A DNA stretch of 64,000 nucleotides. Origin: Desulfopila inferna (lineage in GTDB: Bacteria; Desulfobacterota; Desulfobulbia; Desulfobulbales; Desulfocapsaceae). The notes below the pieces were generated by a model, which saw nothing but the letters and a program-made list of their open reading frames with translations, was not told the origin of the DNA and searched no databases. The stretch covers positions 1-64,000 of the forward strand of contig NZ_JAFFQE010000011.1 in assembly GCF_016919005.1 (NCBI RefSeq). The letters are read 5' to 3'. Numbering within the stretch: the first letter of the stretch is position 1; every line of letters starts with the position of its first letter. The position numbers and the translations under genes were made by a program. Below, in pieces: positions 19,290 to 26,898 of the stretch.

Positions 19290-19463
19290 ATGACTACTTT
19301 TATAACCACCATGCTCTTGAGCTTTATGATAGTAACTGGAGCGGCACTGTGTATTAATTTCTGTAAATCAAGACAGCGTTCGGAGAGGCATCAGCTGACC
19401 GGCATGTGCCATTGCAGTGGCGGACCTGCCGCCTGTGGATCCAGGCAGAAGAAAAAAGAGTAG
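19290..19463 (+). CDS. nqrM: probable Na+-NQR maturation protein NqrM (57 aa)
   Basis: A very short gene directly after nqrF (15-bp gap). The translation starts MTTFITTMLLSFMIVTGAAL, a single membrane helix, followed by a cysteine-rich tail with CINFC, GMCHC and AAC and a lysine-rich end. NqrM (DUF539) is a small one-helix protein with conserved cysteines that helps insert the Fe centre between NqrD and NqrE and is typically encoded behind nqrF/apbE. Position, length, topology and cysteine content fit. The usual GSCGG-type spacing is not conserved, so this is either a divergent NqrM or an analogue. Confidence 0.62.
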   Translation: MTTFITTMLLSFMIVTGAALCINFCKSRQRSERHQLTGMCHCSGGPAACGSRQKKKE

Positions 19464-19735
19464 AGCGTATTTCGCTCGTTAACCGGCCAAGAGGAGAGGT
19501 GCTTTCTCGAATCGCGCTCTGACAAAGAAGATATTAGTACCCTACAGATTGTTTTCTTGTTTTTTTGCAAGAAAATGATCTCTAAAGGTTCCGTACTGTA
19601 AAGAGTCCAGCTCAGCTGGGTTGGCATCTGTAACGGTATTGTTTTCTTTGGATACCGGAAAAGGTTGAAAGAGAGATTTTTGGCAAAGCAGCAAGCACAT
19701 CATCCATCAAGGCCTTTACCAGGAGGAACGTCCAG

Positions 19736-20848
19736 ATGATCATTGGAATACTGAAGGAAATCAAGGTTGCCGAACATCGTGTATGCATGACTCCGGCCGG
19801 TGTCGAGGTGATACGGCAAAATGGCCACCAGGTTCTTGTGGAGGATAATGCCGGCAAGGGCAGCGGCTTCTCCAATGAAGAGTATGTAAGCGCCGGTGCC
19901 GAAATAATCTCGACTCCTGCCGAAGTGTATGAAAAGGCAGACATGGTGATGCATGTCAAGGAACCACAGCCCTCGGAATATTCACTTATCCGGCAGGATC
20001 AAATAGTATTCACCTACCTTCACCTGGCAGCAGAACTGGAACTGACCAAGGCACTGGTTAAGGCAGGCTCCGTCAATATCGCTTATGAAACCATCCAGAA
20101 AGCCGATGGCTCCCTGCCGCTGTTGACACCGATGAGCGAAGTCGCCGGCAGAATGGCTGCCCAGGAAGGGGCAAAATACCTTGAGCTGCATCAGGGCGGC
20201 AGCGGCGTTCTGCTCGGCGGAGTTCCCGGAGTGCCGCCCGGCAATGTTGTCGTCATCGGCGGCGGTATCGTTGGCATCAACGCGGCGAGAATGGCTTGCG
20301 GACTGGGCGCGAAGGTTTATCTCCTGGACACCAATCTCGACAGACTCCGTTATCTCAGTGAAGTCATGCCCAGCAACTGCTTCCCGCTCATGAGCAGCCC
20401 GCCCATCATTCGCGACCTGCTCACTAGAGCTGATCTGGTGATCGGCGCCGTCCTGATCCCCGGAGCAAAGGCACCAAAACTTGTTACCCGCGAAATGCTC
20501 TCCGGCATGAAACCCGGCTCGGTCATGGTGGATGTGGCGATCGACCAGGGTGGCTGTTTTGAAACATCAAAGGCCACAACCCATACCGAACCCACCTATG
20601 TCGTTGACGGTATAGTACATTACTGCGTTGCCAATATGCCTGGCGCAGTAGCCAAAACATCGACAATGGCGCTCACCAATGCGACCTTGCCCTATGCCCT
20701 GCAGATTGCCAATAAGGGATGGCAGAAAGCCTGCCGGGACAACAAAGAAATTAAACCCGGTATCAATGTTGTCATGGGCAAGGTTACCTACCGGGCCGTG
20801 GCCGAAGCCTTCGATATGGAATATGTAGATATCGATACCATCTTATAA
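19736..20848 (+). CDS. ald: alanine dehydrogenase
   Basis: NAD-dependent L-alanine/pyruvate interconversion, 370 aa, full length. Key parts: [23 protein letters not shown] at the N-terminus with the substrate-binding arginine, MHVKEPQ with the catalytic lysine, FTYLHLAA with the catalytic histidine, the Rossmann motif [15 protein letters not shown], and [12 protein letters not shown]. An AGGAGG site lies nine bases before the ATG at 19736. A strong hairpin follows the gene. It appears monocistronic. The 270-bp gap before it holds only a hairpin at 19552-19575 (TTTTCTTG/CAAGAAAA). Confidence 0.95.
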   Translation: MIIGILKEIKVAEHRVCMTPAGVEVIRQNGHQVLVEDNAGKGSGFSNEEYVSAGAEIISTPAEVYEKADMVMHVKEPQPSEYSLIRQDQIVFTYLHLAAELELTKALVKAGSVNIAYETIQKADGSLPLLTPMSEVAGRMAAQEGAKYLELHQGGSGVLLGGVPGVPPGNVVVIGGGIVGINAARMACGLGAKVYLLDTNLDRLRYLSEVMPSNCFPLMSSPPIIRDLLTRADLVIGAVLIPGAKAPKLVTREMLSGMKPGSVMVDVAIDQGGCFETSKATTHTEPTYVVDGIVHYCVANMPGAVAKTSTMALTNATLPYALQIANKGWQKACRDNKEIKPGINVVMGKVTYRAVAEAFDMEYVDIDTIL

Positions 20849-20875
20849 AACTCGTCTTATACTTAATAAGTACTA

Positions 20876-20916
20876 CAAGCAAGCCCATCCGCCAATTGTG
20901 CGGATGGGCTTGCTTG
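20876..20916 (+). terminator. long perfect hairpin after ald
   Basis: A perfect 17-bp stem (20876-20892 with 20900-20916) closes a 7-nt loop, CAATTGT, 28 bp past the ald stop. The T tract behind it is poor (CTCTTGG), so it may stop transcription, stabilise the mRNA end, or both. Confidence 0.65.
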
Positions 20917-20973
20917 CTCTTGGAATATTATGCTAAGTATCCAGACCGGAAAGACCTTTAACCGCATATTAAC

Positions 20974-22137
20974 ATGAAAGATAATAGCAAAAAACCGACA
21001 GAAGATTATCAAGGTTTTGAACAGGGCCCCATTCGTCCACCAAGCGAGGCAGCGAGCCTTCTTATTCGGGTAACCCGCAACTGCCCCTGGAATCGCTGCA
21101 CTTTTTGTCCGGTTTACAAGGGTGAGAAATTTTCCCTTCGCCCCGTGGAGCATGTGATCCGGGACATCGATACAGTTCATCGTTTCGTTACCCTTCTGCA
21201 GGATTCCTTCGGCAGCGGTTTTACCACGGCAGACCTCTCTCCCTTAGCGAAAGATCTCGATATGGGCGAGAGAATGGCTCTGAGCAGTGCCGTCAACTGG
21301 ATCCGCGGAGGGAAAAAATCGATTTTCCTACAGGATGCCAACAGCCTTATCATCAAACCGGATAACCTGATCCGTATTCTCAGTTATCTACAGAAACTTT
21401 TCCCCCAGGTGGAGCGGATAACCTCCTATGCCAGATCTCATACCATCCGCAGGATAGAGGATGAAAAACTTGCCGAAATGCGTGCGGCCGGTCTTAACCG
21501 CATCCATATAGGCATGGAATCAGGCTCCGACAAGGTCTTAAAACTGGTAAAAAAAGGCTCTACCAAGGAGGATCATATCACAGCCGGTCTTAAGGTAAAG
21601 AAGGCAGGCATGGAACTCTCCGAATATGTGATGCCGGGATTGGGCGGCAGAGAACTCTCACGGGATCATGCCCTGGAAACCGCGGATGCACTTAATACAA
21701 TCAATGCCGATTTCATCCGACTGCGCAGTCTGGCAATCCCCGACCATGTTGAGCTCTTTCAACTTTACAGCGCCGGAAAATTCAGCAAACAAACGGACAA
21801 AGAGATTGCCGCAGAAATTCTGCTTTTCCTGCAGCAGCTTGAGGGGGTTACCTCCACCCTCAAAAGTGACCACATTCTCAATTTGTTTGAAGAAGTTCAG
21901 GGTGTTTTTCCTGAAGACAAGGAGCGCATGACCACTATTGTGGAAACCTTTCTCCGGCTGCCGCCCCACGAGCAGATGCTTTTTCAGGTCGGCCGCAGAA
22001 CCGGTGTCCTCTCTCGCCTCGCTGATCTGAAAGACCCTGGAAAAAGAGCAATGGCGGAAGCAGGCTGCGCCCGTTTTCAGATAAGCCCTGAAAATGTTGA
22101 CTCGGCGGTGGATGAATTGATGAAGCGCTTTATCTGA
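20974..22137 (+). CDS. radical SAM protein
   Basis: 387-aa radical SAM enzyme of unknown substrate. The cluster motif is CPWNRCTFC (Cys-x4-Cys-x2-Cys), one residue longer than the classic Cys-x3-Cys-x2-Cys. Later core elements are visible: RIHIGMESGSDKVLKLVKKG (TIM-barrel strand and SAM contacts) and ELSEYVMPGLGG. The N-terminal EQGPIRPPSEA precedes the cluster as in B12-independent anaerobe proteins with the CPWNRC motif. The C-terminal 120 residues are helical. The next gene, a small secreted protein, follows after 20 bp and may be co-transcribed. Confidence 0.88.
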   Translation: MKDNSKKPTEDYQGFEQGPIRPPSEAASLLIRVTRNCPWNRCTFCPVYKGEKFSLRPVEHVIRDIDTVHRFVTLLQDSFGSGFTTADLSPLAKDLDMGERMALSSAVNWIRGGKKSIFLQDANSLIIKPDNLIRILSYLQKLFPQVERITSYARSHTIRRIEDEKLAEMRAAGLNRIHIGMESGSDKVLKLVKKGSTKEDHITAGLKVKKAGMELSEYVMPGLGGRELSRDHALETADALNTINADFIRLRSLAIPDHVELFQLYSAGKFSKQTDKEIAAEILLFLQQLEGVTSTLKSDHILNLFEEVQGVFPEDKERMTTIVETFLRLPPHEQMLFQVGRRTGVLSRLADLKDPGKRAMAEAGCARFQISPENVDSAVDELMKRFI

Positions 22138-22157
22138 TCTTTTTAAGAGGATATAAC

Positions 22158-22556
22158 ATGAAGTCAGCTTCATCAAAAACCACCATTCTCGCCTTTGCTT
22201 TTCTACTCTCTTCCCTGCTCTTCCCCCTCGCTCCGGCCGCTGCCCAATCGGGGTGCTTTCAGGAGGCCATAGCCTGGGTCGATAGGCTGAACAGCACCAG
22301 AGAAACAATACTCAGAGATCATGCTCAGTCAAAATGCGAATTTGCGGCAAAATGGGTGAAAGAGATCGACGATGTAGCAGAGAAAACCAAAAGAGAAAGG
22401 ACCTGCAACGATCTTGTCCTGGTCTGGACGCATAAAGAATGTATCTATTTCAGGGATTATGTTGAAACTTCCGCCTACGCTCCCTGTAAAAGCTGGACAC
22501 GCATGATGTACCGTAACTGCATGTCCAACGATTTTGAATGGTTTTCAGGTAAGTGA
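22158..22556 (+). CDS. small secreted cysteine-containing protein, unknown
   Basis: I do not recognise a family. 132 aa with a clear signal peptide (hydrophobic TTILAFAFLLSSLLFPLAPAAAQS, cleavage after AAA). The mature part of about 100 residues is helical and charged, with six cysteines (GCF, SKCEF, TCND, ECIYF, PCKSW, NCMS) that could form three disulfides. An AGAGGA site precedes the ATG. It lies 20 bp behind the radical SAM gene. That pairing might hint at a modified peptide, but the long helical mature domain does not look like a typical RiPP precursor. Confidence 0.75.
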   Translation: MKSASSKTTILAFAFLLSSLLFPLAPAAAQSGCFQEAIAWVDRLNSTRETILRDHAQSKCEFAAKWVKEIDDVAEKTKRERTCNDLVLVWTHKECIYFRDYVETSAYAPCKSWTRMMYRNCMSNDFEWFSGK

Positions 22557-22590
22557 CGGCCTCTCTCACCTCATCGCTCCGATGTTGGTA

Positions 22591-22713
22591 ATTCTGTTAA
22601 TAACGTGTTGAAAACAGTTCTTCCTCTTGTTATTCCTGCTTTAGAAAAGTTACCTGTTGATAACTCTGTTCATATCTTTGTTGATAACTTTTTTGATTGG
22701 GCCTCGTTGAAAA
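22591..22713. repeat. cluster of DnaA-box-like TGTTNATAA units
   Basis: The 364-bp gap between the secreted protein and the TauE gene holds repeats of a TGTTGATAA-like 9-mer: 22595 (TGTTAATAA), 22606 (TGTTGAAAA), 22655 (TGTTGATAA), 22667 (TGTTCATAT), 22679 (TGTTGATAA) and 22705 (CGTTGAAAA). Three of them are spaced exactly 12 bp start to start. The unit resembles the DnaA box TGTGGATAA. Similar arrays occur at 43126 and 44100. No gene is visible in the gap. Confidence 0.6.
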
Positions 22714-22920
22714 CACGACCTCCCGCATTGCAGGTTTTAAAAGTCTTCCACATACTGTAATCGAAGCAATACTGGTACCTGCCCAGGAATGAGTAATTTC
22801 CGAGTCTAGGCTTACCCTTTCTACACCTAGGCACTTAACCTCAAGCATCTTCATGATTTCACGAGAAATAAATTTTTGTTTTCTTTGGTTCGAGGTAAAA
22901 CTACTTTAGAGAGTGTATTG

Positions 22921-23688
22921 TCAATAATATTGGTAGACTAACCTGATTATCGTCAGCAGAACAACTGTCAAAAAAATTGGACGAATGAAACATGCGCCGT
23001 TACTGATGGCAAGATCGGATCCAATACGGGCACCGATTATCTGTCCTAAAGCCATTATAATACCAACCTTATAGAGGACATTATTTCCGACAATAAACAA
23101 ACAAAGAGCCACAACATTGCTCGTAAAATTCATGATCCTTGTGAATCCAGCTGCTTTTGCCATATTAAAACCCAAAAAAATACAATAGGCAGCCGTCCAA
23201 AACGATCCGGTACCCGGACCGAAAAAACCATCATAAAATCCTAATCCCAATCCAAAAATTAAGTAAAATACGTTTTGGCTTAATTTAGGCTTGAGATCCT
23301 GATACCCTAATTTAGGCGAAAAAATAGTATATAGAAGAACAAAGAATAATAGAAATGGAATCAGGAGTTGAATAAAGCCAGGAGCTATTACCTGCACCGC
23401 CCATGAACCGGCGACAGCACCCAGGAAGGTGTAAAGTATACCGGACAAGCAGGAAGCCAGTCTAACTTCACCCTTCCTGATATAATTGTACGATGAAGAC
23501 AAGGTGCCAAAGGTTCCTTGGAGTTTATTGGTTCCAAGTGCAACTTGAGGAGACAGTCCGACAGCCAGTAATACAGGAAGAGTAACCAATCCACCTCCGC
23601 CTGCAATAGAATCAACGAAGCCCGCAACCAGTCCGGCAAAAAAAAGAATAAAAATAATTGAAGGTGTCAGTTGAAATATTGTATCCAT
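22921..23688 (-). CDS. TauE/SafE-family sulfite exporter-like permease
   Basis: 255-aa membrane protein with about eight helices in the two-repeat TauE/SafE arrangement: FFAGLVAGFVDSIAGGGGLVTLPVLLAVGLSPQVALGTNKLQGTFGT at the N-terminus and LGLGFYDGFFGPGTGSFW in the second half, given here as separate family motifs. Members move sulfite, sulfoacetate or other organosulfur anions; the substrate here is unknown. AAGGT lies before the ATG at 23688. It is monocistronic and convergent with the preceding gene. Confidence 0.9.
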   Translation of the reverse strand: MDTIFQLTPSIIFILFFAGLVAGFVDSIAGGGGLVTLPVLLAVGLSPQVALGTNKLQGTFGTLSSSYNYIRKGEVRLASCLSGILYTFLGAVAGSWAVQVIAPGFIQLLIPFLLFFVLLYTIFSPKLGYQDLKPKLSQNVFYLIFGLGLGFYDGFFGPGTGSFWTAAYCIFLGFNMAKAAGFTRIMNFTSNVVALCLFIVGNNVLYKVGIIMALGQIIGARIGSDLAISNGACFIRPIFLTVVLLTIIRLVYQYY

Positions 23689-23922
23689 AAGTGACCTTCT
23701 GTAAAATGCTGAATGACTGTAGCGAGGAGAGCATACACGAGAAGTCTAAATATCACCATTTCTTTTAAGATTGTAAGTGCATAAGCGGCTCTTAAGCCGA
23801 GGTGCAGGTAAATACACCTAAAAGATCTCTCTTGCCCTCATGGTTGCGCTAGAGTGGCAGGTTAATTCCGTGCTAGTCTAAACACAGCCCCGGTCCTGAC
23901 GAATATAAGGAAGAAACAAAAA

Positions 23923-24390
23923 ATGACCCCTGCTATTGAAACAGCCAAAAGCGCAAAAATTGTTTTTCATATCCATGAATACATCCATGATCCTCAATCC
24001 GGCTCCTATGGAGAAGAAGCTGCCGAAAAACTGGGAATTGAAAAAGAGAGGGTATTTAAGACACTTGTAGTATCAAGCGAGAAAGGAGAGCTTTGCGTAG
24101 CTGTATTGCCTGTTTCGCATCAATTGAATTTAAAACTGCTTGCCAAGGCAACAGGTTCGAAAAAAGCTGCCATGGCGGATAAAAAATCAGTAGAAAAAAT
24201 TACCGGATATGTTTTGGGAGGAGTGAGCCCCGTTGGCCAAAAGAAAAAACTGCCGACTATTATCCATGAAACCGCAAAAGAGTTCTCCACTATTTTCGTA
24301 AGCGGCGGACGGCGCGGGTTGGATATAGAGCTTTCGCCTGTTGATTTGCTTGAATTGACTCAAGGCAAATTTGCTCATATATGTGCATAA
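23923..24390 (+). CDS. ybaK: Cys-tRNA(Pro)/Cys-tRNA(Cys) deacylase YbaK
   Basis: Trans-editing enzyme that clears mischarged Cys-tRNA(Pro). 155 aa, family length. The catalytic lysine lies in RVFKTLVV; other landmarks are KKAAMADKKSVEKITGYVLGGVSPVG and the C-terminal FVSGGRRGLDIELSPVDLL. An AGGAAG site precedes the ATG. It stands alone; the 230-bp gap upstream has only small weak hairpins. Confidence 0.92.
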   Translation: MTPAIETAKSAKIVFHIHEYIHDPQSGSYGEEAAEKLGIEKERVFKTLVVSSEKGELCVAVLPVSHQLNLKLLAKATGSKKAAMADKKSVEKITGYVLGGVSPVGQKKKLPTIIHETAKEFSTIFVSGGRRGLDIELSPVDLLELTQGKFAHICA

Positions 24391-24626
24391 CTACATCATT
24401 TATAAACATTATTTCACGGGAAGCCACAAGCACTCAGCCGGGGCGGCTCCAGGGGAAATAACGATTGCTGATTTAGGTATATGCAAATGCATGTCCGGTA
24501 TCACCCGTTAACACCAAAATCCAGTCAGGCAGAAGGCATTGACGGACCAACATTCATAACCATCGTATATGTATATCAAACAACCGTGGATAAGCCCGAG
24601 AAGAAAATAAAGAGGAGCTGTTGGAT

Positions 24627-25475
24627 ATGCGCAAGGAAATGTGGATGACGACTTCGGCCGGTTTGCGAATTCCCCGCATTCTCTACGGCACGGCCTGGAA
24701 AAAAGAACAAACCGCCGATTTGGTTGAACAGGCTGTTATTACAGGATTCCGCGGCATCGATACCGCCGCGCAACCGAAACACTACGATGAACCTCGAGTG
24801 GGTCAGGCCTTGCGACGCCTGCAGGAGCAGGGAATACAACGGGAAGAACTCTTTCTGCAGACCAAGTTCACACCTCTCCAGGGACAGGATCCGGCCCAAG
24901 TGCCGTATGACAGGAATGCGCCTGTGGAGGATCAGGTCCTGCAGTCATTTGCAGCCTCGCAGGACAATCTGCAGACGGATCATATCGATTCCTACATCCT
25001 GCATTCTCCGTTGGCCCCGCATTCCCTGCTGATGAATGTGTGGCGATCCATGGAGAGAATTTACAAGGATGGCGGCGCCTCGCAGCTGGGTATCAGCAAC
25101 TGCTATACGCCGGACCTGCTGGCAGCGCTATATGATGATGCCGAAATCAAGCCCGCCGTCGTACAGAACCGCTTCTATCAGCAGACGGGCTATGACCGCA
25201 GCCTGCGCGCCTGGTGTGCGGAAAAAGGCATCATCTACCAAGGCTTCTGGACCCTGACGGCCAATCCCCATATCATGGCCAGTAACGTCGTGCGACAGAT
25301 CGCCGGGCGGCTTGGGAAAACGGAGGCACAGGTCTTTTTCCGCTACCTCAGCCTCTCGGGTATCATCCCCTTAACCGGCACCACGTCGCAAGAGCATATG
25401 CGCCAGGATATCGACATCTTCGATTTCGCCCTCAGCGACACGGATAGGCATGCCATCGACCTGCTGCTGTCGTAA
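24627..25475 (+). CDS. aldo/keto reductase
   Basis: NAD(P)H-dependent carbonyl reductase-like protein of 282 aa. The AKR tetrad can be placed: Asp in GFRGIDTAAQ, Tyr in KHYDEPRVG, Lys in LQTKFTP and His in SYILHSP. Later segments GISNCYTPDLL and IIPLTGTTSQEHM bind the cofactor phosphate. The ATG at 24627 has GAGGAG nine bases upstream; an in-frame TTG at 24621 is too close to it. Substrate unknown. The gap behind it (25476-25744) ends in the terminator structure described next. Confidence 0.9.
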   Translation: MRKEMWMTTSAGLRIPRILYGTAWKKEQTADLVEQAVITGFRGIDTAAQPKHYDEPRVGQALRRLQEQGIQREELFLQTKFTPLQGQDPAQVPYDRNAPVEDQVLQSFAASQDNLQTDHIDSYILHSPLAPHSLLMNVWRSMERIYKDGGASQLGISNCYTPDLLAALYDDAEIKPAVVQNRFYQQTGYDRSLRAWCAEKGIIYQGFWTLTANPHIMASNVVRQIAGRLGKTEAQVFFRYLSLSGIIPLTGTTSQEHMRQDIDIFDFALSDTDRHAIDLLLS

Positions 25476-25660
25476 GCATCTGGAACAACTTCCGGCCTCA
25501 ACGCTGACAACGCTGACCCTCAATGGAGGGCGGACCACAATAATAACCTCTCTTCCAGATGTCATCGCGCATTTATTCGAACGACTTACTCGCCTGCCGG
25601 CATGAAAAGCCACCATGGAGCTTTCCAGGGTTTGAATTGTGCATTATAGTTTTTATTAAT

Positions 25661-25710
25661 CCTGCTGCTGTAAACTGCCCAAGGTGCAGCAGGTAATTGG
25701 GCTTTTTTTT
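25661..25710 (+). terminator. terminator with interleaved, competing stems
   Basis: GCCCAA (25677-25682) pairs with TTGGGC (25697-25702), followed by eight T: a rho-independent terminator. A second perfect helix, CCTGCTGC (25661-25668) with GCAGCAGG (25686-25693), interleaves with the first. The two must either form an H-type pseudoknot or exclude each other, as in an attenuator. It lies 190 bp behind the aldo/keto reductase and 35 bp before the next coding frame. Confidence 0.65.
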
Positions 25711-25744
25711 GCGTAATTCCCCTTGCTTGCCAGTGGCTCTTACT

Positions 25745-26664
25745 ATGAGAAAAAACAAAAATCGAATGTTATGTATCGCTGGATTAATTCTCGGACAATT
25801 GATCTTTCTCATGGTTTTTGCCACTAGCGCGTATTCCCGTGATGTCACATTTGCCTGGGTTGAAAATCCGGAAGATATTGACGGCTACAGGTTGTATTAT
25901 AAATCAGGAAGCAGCGGACCGCCCTATGACGGGAGAGGAGCAAAAGAGGGACCTTCTCCGGTGGAAACCGGCAATGTCACCTCCTTCACTCTGACCGGCC
26001 TTTCAAATATCGAGACATACTATTTCGCGCTCACGGCATACAGGGGCACTTTGGAAAGTGACTATACCAGCGAAATTGCTCTTCCCCCTCAGGAAAACAC
26101 AGCACCGATGGCATTTGATAGTGCCATAATTGTTATCGAAAATATCCAATACAGCGGCAGTCTGAGTGCAACAGATGCAGACAATGACCCATTAACCTAC
26201 CTGCTGGTTTCAAATCCAGAAAAAGGTACTGTTGCCATTATAGACAATGAAGCCGGATCTTTTACCTACACGCCTCTTCCCGATACCACCGGCAGCGATA
26301 TCTTCACATTCAAGGTCAGTGACGGCACGGCAGATTCAGCAGTGGCAACTGTGGATGTTTCAATCCTCGAGATAAATGGATCACCGACTGCGAATCCAGC
26401 GTCGATTACTGTGGCTGAAGATTCGATCTTCGAAGGTCAACTCTCCGGTTCCGATCGTGATGGTGATCCTCTGAGCTTCAGCATTGCCGGTAACGGCACC
26501 AAAGTCACAGCTTCCATCACAAACAGAAACACAGGCGCCTTTTCATATGAGCCGGAGGAAAATGCCACCGGCAGAGTACCATCAAGGCCAATGACGGCAG
26601 ACTTGATTCGTCCGCGGCTACTGTAGATGTAGATATAATTCCTGTAACTGATCCCCGTGGCTGA
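25745..26664 (+). pseudogene. secreted repeat-domain protein, frameshifted and truncated
   Basis: Begins MRKNKNRM with a signal peptide ending near SAYS. A fibronectin type III-like domain follows (residues about 35-115: VTFAWVENPEDIDGYRLYYK, SFTLTGLSNIETYYFALTAY). Then come two cadherin/VCBS-like repeats, the first with ATDADNDPLTYLL and GSDIFTFKVSDGTADSAVATVDVSI. The second repeat breaks near 26572: the frame runs into a stop at 26624, while another frame continues TIKANDGRLDSSAATVDVDI to a stop at 26662. The match to repeat one shows a small deletion of coding bases. Such proteins are normally far longer adhesins, so this is probably a decayed 5' end. It could still produce a 293-aa secreted protein. 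Confidence 0.75.
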
Positions 26665-26691
26665 TGATTTCTCCTTTGCCAAGGAAGACTC

Positions 26692-26765
26692 TATATACTT
26701 TTGTTCTTGGTAGACAATTCCGGCAATGCGGGGATAGACGGAAGTGAAAGGGAGCACGAATCATA
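26692..26765 (+). repeat. 74-bp repeat, copy 1
   Basis: Closely matches 38351-38424: both read TATATACT, then GTAGACAA, CCGGCAATGCG, GGATAGA and CACGAATCAT or GACGAATCAT. In copy 2 the end is the ribosome site and start codon of a SpoIIM-like gene. Here the ATG position reads ATA and no such gene follows. It may be the leftover 5' end of a lost paralogue or a dispersed element. The rest of the gap up to 26898 shows no recognisable gene. Confidence 0.55.
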
Positions 26766-26898
26766 CTTCCGGCTGTCTTGGCCGGTGGAGGAATATCTTG
26801 TCTGATGCGATCGGAAATTTCCGGCGCAATCGGACCGGGCCGAAGTGAAGCGGGATCACTGGGCAGGAAAAGCCATTGTGCTGCTGCTTCAAGAGCAA

